From positions 1 to 64,000 of the forward strand of contig CAJJAV010000009.1 of the NCBI GenBank assembly GCA_905182125.1: 64,000 nt of DNA, given 5' to 3'. The stretch is from an uncultured Candidatus Poseidoniales archaeon (GTDB taxonomy: Archaea > Thermoplasmatota > Poseidoniia > Poseidoniales > Poseidoniaceae). Under the pieces are notes generated by a model. The model was given only the letters and a program-made list of their open reading frames with translations, ran no database searches and was not told the DNA's origin. Made by a program: the position numbers and the translations under genes. The first letter of the stretch is position 1. Every line of letters begins with the position of its first letter. Below, piece after piece: positions 1 to 8,552 of the stretch.

Positions 1-1
1 C

Positions 2-220
2 ATCATTGTCCTGATGTGCATTGAATTGATGCTCAACGCCGCCAACATGCAGTTTGCAGCCGCAGCCATCTATCACGGTGACACCACCGGATGGGTTTAC
101 ACTCTTTTCGCCATTGCCATTGCAGCCAGTGAAGTCGCCATAGGGTTGGCAATCTTCTTGGCAATGTACGGCCAACACGACACGATTTCATTGGACGATG
201 TAAACGTCCTCAAGAACTGA
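2..220 (+). CDS. nuoK: NADH-quinone oxidoreductase subunit K, 3' part
   Basis: Small proton-translocating membrane subunit of complex I, cut by the left window edge. The frame is open from base 2, and the visible 72 residues include IELMLNAANMQF, a conserved NuoK helix with a membrane glutamate, followed by a second helix containing ASEVAIGLAI with the other conserved glutamate. NuoK is usually about 100 residues, so roughly the first 30 are missing. It lies 6 bp before nuoL in the usual K-L-M-N order. The first in-window ATG (14) is internal, not the real start. Confidence 0.93.
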   Translation: MIVLMCIELMLNAANMQFAAAAIYHGDTTGWVYTLFAIAIAASEVAIGLAIFLAMYGQHDTISLDDVNVLKN

Positions 221-226
221 GGTGAG

Positions 227-1840
227 ATGATGGCAGGCGGAGAACTCAAAGAAACCATGTATGTCGCTTCCGACATGTTCCAATACGCCCCTCTGATCGT
301 GCTTTTGCCAATGATGGCTTTCGCAGTGATTCTTTTCCTCGGCCGGGTGTTCAACGGGAACCCCACTTGGAAAAACACCGTCAAAGAAGGCGGTTTGATT
401 GCACTCGGGGTCATGAGTGCAGTCCTCATCATCTCTGTTCTTTTGATCATGGATTTCATCGGCGGTGCTGGTGCAGGTCATGACTCGGTTTTGCACTGGT
501 TTACTTCCGGTGTATGGGACGGCACGTCCGCTGGCGTGACAACAGAGAAATTCGGCTTTGGATTGTATGTCGATCACATCACCGTGATGCTTCTGTTCAT
601 CGCTTCATTCCTCTGCCTGTTGATCAACGTCTTCAGCATTGGCTACATGAACACCGACCCAATCAACGACAACCGCAACCATCGATTCTACGCTGAGTTC
701 ACCTTGTTTTGTTCAGGTATGCTCGGCATGGTTCTGGCGGATTCCTTCCTTTGGTTGTTCATCTTCTGGGAGATCATGGGGCTTTGCTCTTACCTCCTCA
801 TCGGATTCTATTACGAACGACCAAGCGCAGCCTACGCTGCTAAGAAGGCGTTCTTGACCACCCGAATTGGCGATGTGTTCCTGATGATCGGATTGGTCAT
901 GCTCTGGGATCTCTTCGGTTCTTTGGATTACGTCGTTGTGTTCGATACGGCAAACATCGAGCACGTCGCAGAACACTCTGCAGGCACCCTTCAGTGGGCC
1001 CTTGGATTGATGTTCATCGGTGCGGTCGGTAAATCGGCCCAATTCCCACTCCACGTTTGGTTGCCAGATGCAATGGAAGGTCCAACCCCAGTTTCAGCAT
1101 TGATTCACGCTGCGACGATGGTCAACGCAGGTCTCTACCTCGTGGCTCGAATGTTCCCATTCTTTGGCGCTGAAGCCTTGCATGGCGACCTCGCTGACTT
1201 GGCGTACATCATCGCTGTTGTCGGTGGTATCACCGCAGTCATGGCAGCAGCAATCGCCTTCGTCCAAATGGACCTCAAGAAAGTCTTGGCGTACTCCACC
1301 ATGAGCCAACTCGCTTACATCTTCACCGGACTGGGTTGCGCCATGTACCTCGCGAACACGCTGGATTGGCATCACAATGACGCAGATCATTACATCGTTA
1401 TCGTTGCATTCGGAGCAGCATTGTTCCATCTGTTCAACCACGCTATGGCCAAGGGTATGTTGTTCATGGCCAGCGGTTCAGTGATTCACGAAATGCACCA
1501 TGCTCACCATCACCTGCACCACCACGATGGCCACGGGGATGACCATGATGACCATCACGACGACGACTTTGATGCTCAGTCGATGGAGAACATGGGCGGC
1601 TTGGCGTCAAAGATGCCACTCACCGCCACAGCTATGCTCGTTGGTTCTGCCTCGATTATGGGTCTTCCACTGATCGGTGGATTCTGGTCCAAGGAAGGCA
1701 TCATCGCCAACGCTTGGCGAGTCGTTCAAGACGATCCACGGTTCCTCTTCCCTGCCATGTGCGTGCTTATCGGCGCTGGTATGACCGGGTTTTACATGTC
1801 CCGTATGTGGCTCAAAACCTTTGCTGGTAAAGCCGAATAG
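227..1840 (+). CDS. nuoL: NADH-quinone oxidoreductase subunit L, intact N-terminal part
   Basis: Antiporter-like membrane subunit of complex I. Family hallmarks include DSFLWLFIFWEIMGLCSYLLIGF, split here as DSFLWLFIFWEIMG then LCSYLLIGF, plus LPDAMEGPTPVSALIHAATM and the HAMAKGMLFMASGSVIH helix. A SD-like GAGGTG at 219-224 is 5 bases before a second ATG at 230, so 230 is an equally good start. Between the IH motif and the conserved MGGL comes an unusual stretch rich in His and Asp (about 1485-1575). The frame ends at a TAG (1838-1840), but recognisable NuoL sequence continues beyond it, so this is not the natural C-terminus. Confidence 0.93.
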   Translation: MMAGGELKETMYVASDMFQYAPLIVLLPMMAFAVILFLGRVFNGNPTWKNTVKEGGLIALGVMSAVLIISVLLIMDFIGGAGAGHDSVLHWFTSGVWDGTSAGVTTEKFGFGLYVDHITVMLLFIASFLCLLINVFSIGYMNTDPINDNRNHRFYAEFTLFCSGMLGMVLADSFLWLFIFWEIMGLCSYLLIGFYYERPSAAYAAKKAFLTTRIGDVFLMIGLVMLWDLFGSLDYVVVFDTANIEHVAEHSAGTLQWALGLMFIGAVGKSAQFPLHVWLPDAMEGPTPVSALIHAATMVNAGLYLVARMFPFFGAEALHGDLADLAYIIAVVGGITAVMAAAIAFVQMDLKKVLAYSTMSQLAYIFTGLGCAMYLANTLDWHHNDADHYIVIVAFGAALFHLFNHAMAKGMLFMASGSVIHEMHHAHHHLHHHDGHGDDHDDHHDDDFDAQSMENMGGLASKMPLTATAMLVGSASIMGLPLIGGFWSKEGIIANAWRVVQDDPRFLFPAMCVLIGAGMTGFYMSRMWLKTFAGKAE

Positions 1841-2531
1841 ACCGAGGTTGCAGCTCACGTTGGTCCAACCAACACCTGGATCAAGACGCCGCTTGTTTAT
1901 CCTGACCTTTGTCAGCTCTCTCCTCGGTTCTTCCTCGCCGGTATGGGCTTCACTCATTGGGCACCAGATACCGAACACAGTTTCCGTTCTCTGGGCGAGA
2001 AGTCCCTCTTCGATGGCATCCTCTATGAGATGGGGCACGCCTTTGCTAACAGTGACATGTACTTCTTCGTCTTGACTTACATCGCCATCGCCCTTGGTGC
2101 AGTTGCTGGACCTGGTCTCGCTATGGCCTTGTTCGGTGGCCAACTCGAGGAGGGCGAGGACTGCCAAGCCTTGGTTCACTCCGGTCATCCGCACTCAACG
2201 ACTTGGGTTTACAAGGGCCGCTATCAACTGCGACAACACTGCTTTCGCTGACGTCCGCTCTCGCTGTGGCTCTCCAGAACCGCTTGTACATCGACCACTA
2301 TTACGATTTGGCGATGGTCAAGATCGTCGCCGGTTTCTCAAATCGAAGGCTGCTGAAGTTGACACCAACGTCATCGATGGGGCCGTCAAGCAACCATCGA
2401 AGACAGGATCGCAATCGCTCTCAGGCGTATAGTCCGTTCCCTTACAACGGGTTCTGCCCGCGATTACATTCTTGATGGGTCGCGGTTGGGACCTGATGGT
2501 GATTTTCGTGCTTGTTTGGGGGGTGGCTTGA
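1841..2531 (+). pseudogene. nuoL: nuoL C-terminal part, broken by repeated frameshifts
   Basis: The rest of NuoL can be read only by changing frame repeatedly. In order: TEVAAHVGPTNTWIKTPL in the original frame after the TAG, ILTFVSSLLG in another frame (about 1899), then FFLAGMGFTHWAPDTEHSF back in the first, AKPWFTPVIR, ALNDLGLQGPLSTATTLL (from 2191), AAEVDTNVIDGAVK, TIEDRIAIALRR (from 2393), and finally a short piece ending WDLMVIFVLVWGVA with a stop at 2529-2531. About seven frame changes in 700 bases preserve a continuous protein. That pattern fits single-base sequencing or assembly errors better than gene decay; true pseudogenisation cannot be excluded. Confidence 0.8.
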
Positions 2532-3569
2532 TTGTTCGAAGCTGGTACTGATTGGACCTCAATGCAACTCGTTGGTCGTCCCTGCCAATGATGGCAGGTA
2601 TCTGTCCTGTCTGGCGTTCTGACTTCGCGAACACTTTCAGCAGAACGGCACGCAAGAAAGTTTGATTCCTCGATTCGAATGGCGAGTCTTGGAATTACGG
2701 ACTGGCAATGTTTACCATGACGACTCTCATGTTCTCTCGGGTGCTGCTCGCCTGATCACGACGAGGTATGTTCTTCGCAGTGTTTTCGGACACCGTCCAG
2801 TTGGCAGGGCATTTCTTTCAACGACTATGACCACTTCCTTCATCGCTATTCCTATGGAGTGGTGTCCCTGCTTTGGGGATTCATTGGTCGGTTGGTATTG
2901 GACGCTCTTTCGTTCCCAATGGTTTGGCTCACCACCTTCCTGCTGCCCGTCACCATCATCGCCACTTGGCACGAGAAAGAACGGCGCGACCTATTTCCCA
3001 ATCCATCCTGTTGCAATGGGCGGTGCTCTGATTGGTGTCTTCGTCTCGCTTGACTTGTTCATGTTCTATGTGTTCTGGGAATTGACGCTCATTCCAATGT
3101 TCTTCCTGATTCTTGTACTGGGGCGGCGAAGACCGCAAGTACGCCTGCGCAGAAGTTCTTCATCTACACCTTCACGGCCTCAGTCGTGATGCTTTCTCGG
3201 TCTTGTGACTCTGTACTTGCTGCTACCAGATCCCATTGGAGCCGGTGGCTCACTACGGGTACCCTCACCGGTCGGACCTTCGATATTCCAACACTTGTTG
3301 ACCACGCGACTGCTGCAAACCAGAACGTGTCTGGTTCTTGGGCTGAGAAGCATCCAGAAGGTCACTCTTCGTGATGCTCATGCTTGGTTTCCTCGTGAAA
3401 CTCCCAGCGGTGCACCATTCCACACTTGGCTGCCTGATGCTCACGTACAGGCTCCAACTGGCGGTTCGATGCTGCTGGCTGGCGTCATGTTGAAGATGGG
3501 TGCTTACGGTATGTTCAGGCTTCCATTCAGTCTTATTCCCTCACGCTCTGCAGTACTTCCAACTGGCAC
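2532..3569 (+). pseudogene. nuoM: nuoM N-terminal part, broken by repeated frameshifts
   Basis: The first half of NuoM is recognisable only in fragments. Pieces in order are FEAGTDWTSMQLV, LPMMAGI, GLAMFTMTTLMFSRVLLA, LSFPMVWLTTFLLPVTIIA, IGVFVSLDLFMFYVFWEL with [40 protein letters not shown] plus [19 protein letters not shown], and [11 protein letters not shown]. These are canonical NuoM blocks in the right order, separated by frame changes and stops. The likely start is at or near 2532, directly after the nuoL stop, perhaps a miscalled ATG overlapping it. The damage ends at about 3570, after which the frame is clean. Confidence 0.75.
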
Positions 3570-4268
3570 TTGCTGATCTTCGGTATGGTCTCCCTGGTTT
3601 GGGGCGCCATCGTTTGTCTGGGTCAAACCAACCTCAAGAAGATGGTCGCCTATTCCTCGGTATCTCACATGGGTGTCATTCTCATCGGTATCGCAACAAT
3701 GCAACCAATGGGCTGGGCTGCGGCTTTGTTCATGATGTTCGCTCACGGAATTATCAGCCCAATGCTCTTCGCTGTGTGTGGTGCCTTCAAGCATCACTAT
3801 CATAGCATGGAAATTGGTGCTATGCGCGGTATGGCTAAGCATTCGCCTTGGCTTGCCACGTCGATGATGTTCGCTTGGATGGCTTCACTTGGTCTTCCTC
3901 TGCTTGCCGGCTTCGTTGCCGAATTGATGATGCTCATCGCTTTGTGGTACTTCATTGACCTTGAGGGTTGGAGCGTGTTATGGATGGTTGGACCAGCGTT
4001 GGTCTTGGCACTCACAGCTGCATACTACCTCTGGTCGATGCAGCGCACCATTTTCGAAGGTGGCGACGAAACCCAACCACCCGCATCGTTGCACGGTGGA
4101 CCGATCCCAGATATTTCCCGAGAAGAGAAGATTGCCATGCTCATTTTGGCTGCTTTCACCATCCTGTTCGGTGTCATGCCATGGATTGGCCTCGACATGA
4201 TGGACGACTATTGTCGAACATTCTTCGAGCACATGATTTCGAATGGTATTTTCAAGGGAGGTGCCTGA
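3570..4268 (+). CDS. nuoM: NADH-quinone oxidoreductase subunit M, C-terminal part
   Basis: Clean reading frame for the C-terminal half of the NuoM antiporter subunit. It holds [19 protein letters not shown] (the conserved lysine helix), the [15 protein letters not shown] helix and [12 protein letters not shown]. The 232 residues start in the middle of the family; the ATG at 3570 is internal and follows the broken N-terminal region. The stop is 1 base before the nuoN ATG, consistent with one nuo transcript. Amino acid conservation on both sides of the break argues that the real gene is intact and the damage lies in the sequence. Confidence 0.9.
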   Translation: MLIFGMVSLVWGAIVCLGQTNLKKMVAYSSVSHMGVILIGIATMQPMGWAAALFMMFAHGIISPMLFAVCGAFKHHYHSMEIGAMRGMAKHSPWLATSMMFAWMASLGLPLLAGFVAELMMLIALWYFIDLEGWSVLWMVGPALVLALTAAYYLWSMQRTIFEGGDETQPPASLHGGPIPDISREEKIAMLILAAFTILFGVMPWIGLDMMDDYCRTFFEHMISNGIFKGGA

Positions 4269-4269
4269 T

Positions 4270-5970
4270 ATGGAAACCACACATGCATTCACTCCTGAGT
4301 TTTACACCGCAGTGATGCCTGAGATGTTGTTGTTCTTCGGCCTTCTGGCGCTGATGATCATCCCTAACCTTGGAAAGGGCACCTTCAGGATTCGAGGCAC
4401 CCAAATCCGTTTGCCTTGGTTCTTGGGCGGTCAACGGTATGCCTGGAGCAGCAACCCTCACCTCCCAGCATGGATTGCAACCATTACACTCACCGGTGCG
4501 TTTTTCGCCGTTGCAGATTCACTCCGCGGTGGAGTTGACGCAGTTCACATTGTCAGCAGTGATGCTGAGTCTGCCAAAGAGATACTCATGATCAATGGCT
4601 TCAGCCGTGTGTTTGAATTGATTTTCTTCGGCGCTCTTGCGCTTGCTTCTTTTTCCAGCATGAACCGGCTCAGGGTCGAAGGCGTTGGAGGGAAACTCAA
4701 GGTTGAGCAACTCTACAACAACCGCCGACAAGCCGACTTTTACATCCTGATGCTCACCTGTGGCTTGGGAATGTCCGTCGTTGCACTGGCTCAAGATCTG
4801 TTTGTTTTGTTCATCGGTTTGGAACTGGCTTCCTTCTCCACGTATGTTCTCGTGGCGTTCTTGAAAGAAACCAAGGCCGGTTCTGAGGCCGGTATGAAGT
4901 ACTTCATCGTCGGATCGGTCGCTTCAGGCGTCGGTTTGTATGGTCTTTCCATGCTCTATCTTTGGGCTGGTTCGCTGCAATTTGACGTGCTTGCATCGAC
5001 CTTTGCCGTTTCCGGTACAGAACCGTTGCCACTGATTGGAATCGGATTTGTGTTGGTTGGCTTTGGATTCAAAGTTAGCGCAGCACCCTTCCACTTCGCC
5101 GCTCCAGATGCATACGCTGGAGCCAGCAGCCCAGTCGCTGGAGTTTTGGCGACTGCAAGCAAAGCCATGGGTATGGTTGGTTTGATTCGCATGCTGCTCA
5201 TCGTGGCAGCACCAGATGCTTCTGACGGATCCGCAGTTTGGTTGGTTTGCCTCGGTGCACTCGCAGCCCTCACCATGACATGGGGTAACCTCGCAGCCCT
5301 TGGAAGCACCAATCCAAAGCGAATGCTTGCGTATTCCTCTGTCGCTCATGCTGGCTATATGTTGGCCGGTCTTACCGCTGTTGGTGCATGGACTTGGGAC
5401 CCAACCTTCGCTGGAAATGAAAGCGATGCTGCCTTGATGATCTTGACTGCCGTGCTGTTCCACCTGCTGGTCCTCGTTGCGTTCAAGCTTGGTGCATTCC
5501 TTGTGCTTTCAATCTTGGAATCCGATGGCGATGCATCCCGCCTTTCCTCGCTCGGTGGCCTGGCCAAAAGAGAACCACTTCTCGCTTTTGCTATGTTCAT
5601 CTTCATGATCTCGCTGGCTGGAGTTCCGCCAATGGCTGGTTTCCTCTCCAAGTTGATGGTCATCATGGGAATCGTCAACGTCGGTGTTGGCACCGGTACA
5701 GGAGGTCTTGGTGACTTCCATTGGGTTTGGTGGCTTGCGCTTCTGATGGTCCTCAATTCTGCAGTTTCAGTGTTTTATTACCTTCGAGTGGCCGTTGTCA
5801 TGTTCTTTGACGAACCTGAAGAAGGCCGTGAAGGACCACTTCCAACAGGGTGGCAAGTCCGAACCTCCATTCTCGTGTGCGTGCTTGCAACCGTCCTGAT
5901 TGGCGTCTTTGGCAATTCGTTGCTGGAGATGTGCCGAGCTGCAGCAGAAAGCCTCACCACCAAATGGTGA
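4270..5970 (+). CDS. nuoN: NADH-quinone oxidoreductase subunit N
   Basis: Third antiporter-like subunit of complex I, 566 residues with about 14 predicted membrane helices. Diagnostic blocks are LFIGLELASFSTYVLVAF, GFKVSAAPFHFAAPDAY, NPKRMLAYSSVAHAGYMLAG and SLAGVPPMAGFLSKL. The ATG at 4270 is preferred over an in-frame ATG at 4243 inside nuoM because a GGGAGGTG ribosome site ends just upstream and the protein then begins METTHAF. Last gene of the nuo operon here; the next gene has its own upstream region. Confidence 0.95.
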   Translation: METTHAFTPEFYTAVMPEMLLFFGLLALMIIPNLGKGTFRIRGTQIRLPWFLGGQRYAWSSNPHLPAWIATITLTGAFFAVADSLRGGVDAVHIVSSDAESAKEILMINGFSRVFELIFFGALALASFSSMNRLRVEGVGGKLKVEQLYNNRRQADFYILMLTCGLGMSVVALAQDLFVLFIGLELASFSTYVLVAFLKETKAGSEAGMKYFIVGSVASGVGLYGLSMLYLWAGSLQFDVLASTFAVSGTEPLPLIGIGFVLVGFGFKVSAAPFHFAAPDAYAGASSPVAGVLATASKAMGMVGLIRMLLIVAAPDASDGSAVWLVCLGALAALTMTWGNLAALGSTNPKRMLAYSSVAHAGYMLAGLTAVGAWTWDPTFAGNESDAALMILTAVLFHLLVLVAFKLGAFLVLSILESDGDASRLSSLGGLAKREPLLAFAMFIFMISLAGVPPMAGFLSKLMVIMGIVNVGVGTGTGGLGDFHWVWWLALLMVLNSAVSVFYYLRVAVVMFFDEPEEGREGPLPTGWQVRTSILVCVLATVLIGVFGNSLLEMCRAAAESLTTKW

Positions 5971-6066
5971 AGCAGTGCAGGACAGGTTTGGGACCACGCC
6001 AACACCTCGCCACTCATGTGCTGTATTGAAGAAGGGTAGGCTGCACGCATAAAGTGGTGGAACCGT

Positions 6067-6738
6067 ATGGGTCGTCGTCGTGAAGAAAAAGTGGACGAGG
6101 AAGAACTCGCCCGGCTTGAATCGCCAGAGGGCTCCTCGGGTGGAAGGATTCGAGTCAAGATGCCAAATCTCAGGGTGAACGAAATGTTTGCTCTTGCAGA
6201 ACAGATCCTTGGTGGACGACGTGTTACAGTCCTGTGTGCCGATGGTGAAACCCGTATGGCACGAATTCCTGGAAAGATGCGCCGTCGTCAATGGGTTCGC
6301 GAAGGCGATTTGATCATTGTCTGGCCGTGGGACTTCCAAGATGCGAAGGCTGACGTCAAGCACCGCTACACCAAAACACAGGCAATGTACCTCTCTCGAA
6401 AGGGCGTTCTCCCTCCAGATGTCGATATCTTTGGCATGAACACCGCTGTTGATGAAGATGATGATCACGATGACTTGTTTGGCATCATGGAAGAAGAAGA
6501 GGATCTCTTCGGCGCTGCTGATGAGCCTGAAGAAGATGATGACGACGATTTGTTTGGCGATGCCGATGAAGCCGTTGTCAGCGATGATGCTGAAGCAACG
6601 GAAGAAGCCACTGAAGAGGCGGCAGAAACCGAAGAAAAGCCCGCTGAAGAACCGTTTGTACCCGTTGAAGAATACCCTTCTGAAGAGGAAGAATCAACCG
6701 ACGAAGAAGACGAAGATTTGGAAGATCTCTTTGGCTGA
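6067..6738 (+). CDS. eif1A: Translation initiation factor aIF-1A with long acidic DLFG-repeat tail
   Basis: Archaeal homologue of eIF1A, which occupies the A site of the small subunit during initiation. The S1/OB-like core is at residues 25-110 (GGRIRVKMPNLRVNEMFA, RMARIPGKMRRRQWVREGDL, VWPWDFQDAKADVKHRYTK). Archaeal family members usually stop soon after this, at roughly 100-115 residues. This one is 223 residues, with a tail of Asp and Glu carrying four DLFG motifs (residues 136, 146, 161, 220) and the C-terminus DLEDLFG. That end matches the L-x-x-L-F-G pattern of the archaeal ribosomal stalk protein aP1, which binds translation GTPases. A TATA-like CATAAAG lies about 35 bases upstream. 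Confidence 0.93.
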   Translation: MGRRREEKVDEEELARLESPEGSSGGRIRVKMPNLRVNEMFALAEQILGGRRVTVLCADGETRMARIPGKMRRRQWVREGDLIIVWPWDFQDAKADVKHRYTKTQAMYLSRKGVLPPDVDIFGMNTAVDEDDDHDDLFGIMEEEEDLFGAADEPEEDDDDDLFGDADEAVVSDDAEATEEATEEAAETEEKPAEEPFVPVEEYPSEEEESTDEEDEDLEDLFG

Positions 6739-6774
6739 CCAAGTTGAGAACCATGCATAGCCGAAGGTGATGTC

Positions 6775-7779
6775 ATGGTCAAAGACAACTGGGACGAACT
6801 GCACGACACCAAACACAACCGTTTCAACCGACGCAGTCGGAAATCGAAAGGCGGTCCCTCTTCAAAATCACGCAACCTCGATGATGAGTACGCAGAGTCT
6901 GAAGAAGATAAGTTTCTCAGCAACCTCGCTTCCAAACAGAGCACCTATGGGTGGATGAAAGAAGCTCGATACAAGCGGATGTTCCGCGACATCGAAACGA
7001 AAATCCAAGGAGCCATGGGAACGGGAACGTTCGATTGGGTCGATCGTCGCGTCTTTGACCAGGTCTTTGACCGCCTCACCTTGATGTCGCTGTATAAACT
7101 GATGAAAACAGGCGTCATCGATACCCTTGACTATCCAATCGCAAGGGGGAAAGAAGCGCACGTTTTCCACGGTACCAACATTGACGGTGGATCTGTTGCT
7201 GTGAAAATCTTTCACACATCAAATGCCGTTTTCAAGAACCTCGTGCAGTACATCGAAGGCGATCCAAGGTTCGGTGGCCTTCGCCGCAGGCACCGGGATC
7301 TGGTTGACATTTGGGTTCGAAAAGAACACAGGAACCTCTCCCGTTTGTCCCGTTGGGGTTTGAACGTGCCCAAACCGTTAGGCATCCACAAGAACGTCTT
7401 GGTGATGGACTACCTCGGTCATGAAACCGGTTCCTCTCCGAAGTTAAGAGAAGTTCAGATCGATGAGCCACAAGAGGTGTTTGATGATCTGCTGGAATTC
7501 CTTGCCGTCGCCTGGCAAAAAAGCAACCTCGTACACGCTGATTTCTCTCCGTTTAACATTCTGTGGCACCAAGGTCGTGCCGTCGTGATCGATGTTGGTC
7601 AGGCTGTGGTCCAAGGCCACCCAAAGGCGGAAGAGTTCCTGGTTCGTGACGTTACACGCCTTGTTGAATGGGGCGTAAAAAACGGTCTGGAAGTGACCCT
7701 TGCTGAAACAATGTATGAGGTGCTCAACATGAACCTCGATCACGTTGAACAAATCGTGTATGATGACGAAGAAGAGTAA
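6775..7779 (+). CDS. rio1: Rio1-family atypical serine kinase
   Basis: Atypical protein kinase of late small-subunit ribosome maturation, 334 residues. The order is a basic N-terminus (residues 1-35), the RIO nucleotide loop ARGKEAHVFHG (123-133), catalytic lysine in VAVKIF (K144), the Rio1 block NAVFKNLVQYIEGDPRF, the catalytic loop LVHADFSPFNIL (D256, N261) and metal-binding VIDVGQAV (D273). It starts 36 bases after the aIF-1A stop in the same direction and ends flush against the convergent KH-domain gene. The eIF1A-Rio1-KH grouping is common in archaea and links initiation with 40S-like subunit assembly. Confidence 0.95.
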   Translation: MVKDNWDELHDTKHNRFNRRSRKSKGGPSSKSRNLDDEYAESEEDKFLSNLASKQSTYGWMKEARYKRMFRDIETKIQGAMGTGTFDWVDRRVFDQVFDRLTLMSLYKLMKTGVIDTLDYPIARGKEAHVFHGTNIDGGSVAVKIFHTSNAVFKNLVQYIEGDPRFGGLRRRHRDLVDIWVRKEHRNLSRLSRWGLNVPKPLGIHKNVLVMDYLGHETGSSPKLREVQIDEPQEVFDDLLEFLAVAWQKSNLVHADFSPFNILWHQGRAVVIDVGQAVVQGHPKAEEFLVRDVTRLVEWGVKNGLEVTLAETMYEVLNMNLDHVEQIVYDDEEE

Positions 7780-8526
7780 TCACTCTTCTTCCCAATCGAC
7801 TTGTTCATCTTCAGCCAATTCCATCATGGATTCAACTGCTTCATCATCTTCAGGATCAACCTGTGAAGCACGCATACGTCGACTTCGTCGTTGAGAGACA
7901 TCTGCTAGACCGGGGACGAGGTTCTCGAATCCACCCGCCAACGGTACTGGGTCATCCTTGATTTCAATGGTTTCTAACGAACGGTTGGTCAAACGAGATC
8001 GTCGTCGGTCGCGTTCAAGGAAGTTGAGGACAGTGCCGTGTTCAGCACCACCTGAAAGCATCTCGACTGCCTGACGGGCAGCGGCTAATCCTTCTTCTTC
8101 TCCAACAAGGACGACCGTGGAATTGTAAATGGTGATCTGCGTGTCAGTTAGGTTTTCGATCAATTTCCGGATTTTACCTTCGCTTCCAATGATGCGGCCT
8201 CGGATTCGTCGTTGCTGATTGGATCGCTTACCGACATAGGAGCGGATATCGACCAATTCGAAGAAGTGTCCATCTTCGAGCAAACGGATGGCTGCTTTTG
8301 GGGCCATGCCTCGTCCGATGGCTTTGATGACATCTGGGAACTTCATAGCCTTGACAGGGTCGTAAGTTCCAGGTTCGCCCCAGACCACTTCCACATCGCC
8401 TGTTTCAGAGTCGATGTCGAACGACTTGCATCCAGCCGCACGGTGCAACGACTTCGCAGTGCTACCTTTGACCCCAATAAGCACCGCAATACGGTTCATC
8501 GGTACACGAGGTAAGGGTTGTCGCAT
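7780..8526 (-). CDS. KH-domain ribosome biogenesis protein (Dim2/Pno1-like)
   Basis: RNA-binding protein with two KH-type domains, homologous to archaeal Dim2/eukaryotic Pno1, which binds near the 3' end of 16S rRNA during maturation. The first KH region reads MNRIAVLIGVKGSTAKSLHR; the second has RGRIIGSEGKIRKLIENLT with the GxxG-type loop, followed by YNSTVVLVGE. An acidic C-terminal tail follows. I chose the ATG at 8526; 8499 (MNRIAVLIG) is also possible, and the frame extends to a TTG at 8556. It is convergent with rio1 with no gap, so the trio is clustered though not co-directional. Confidence 0.88.
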   Translation of the reverse strand: MRQPLPRVPMNRIAVLIGVKGSTAKSLHRAAGCKSFDIDSETGDVEVVWGEPGTYDPVKAMKFPDVIKAIGRGMAPKAAIRLLEDGHFFELVDIRSYVGKRSNQQRRIRGRIIGSEGKIRKLIENLTDTQITIYNSTVVLVGEEEGLAAARQAVEMLSGGAEHGTVLNFLERDRRRSRLTNRSLETIEIKDDPVPLAGGFENLVPGLADVSQRRSRRMRASQVDPEDDEAVESMMELAEDEQVDWEEE

Positions 8527-8552
8527 GGCTGTAGCGTGCCGCCTGCCTCTTT

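Noticed and set aside
6448-6738. Acidic tail of aIF-1A as a separate gene or frameshift artefact
   Set aside because: It is in the same frame, has regular DLFG spacing and ends at one stop; no ribosome site or start separates it.
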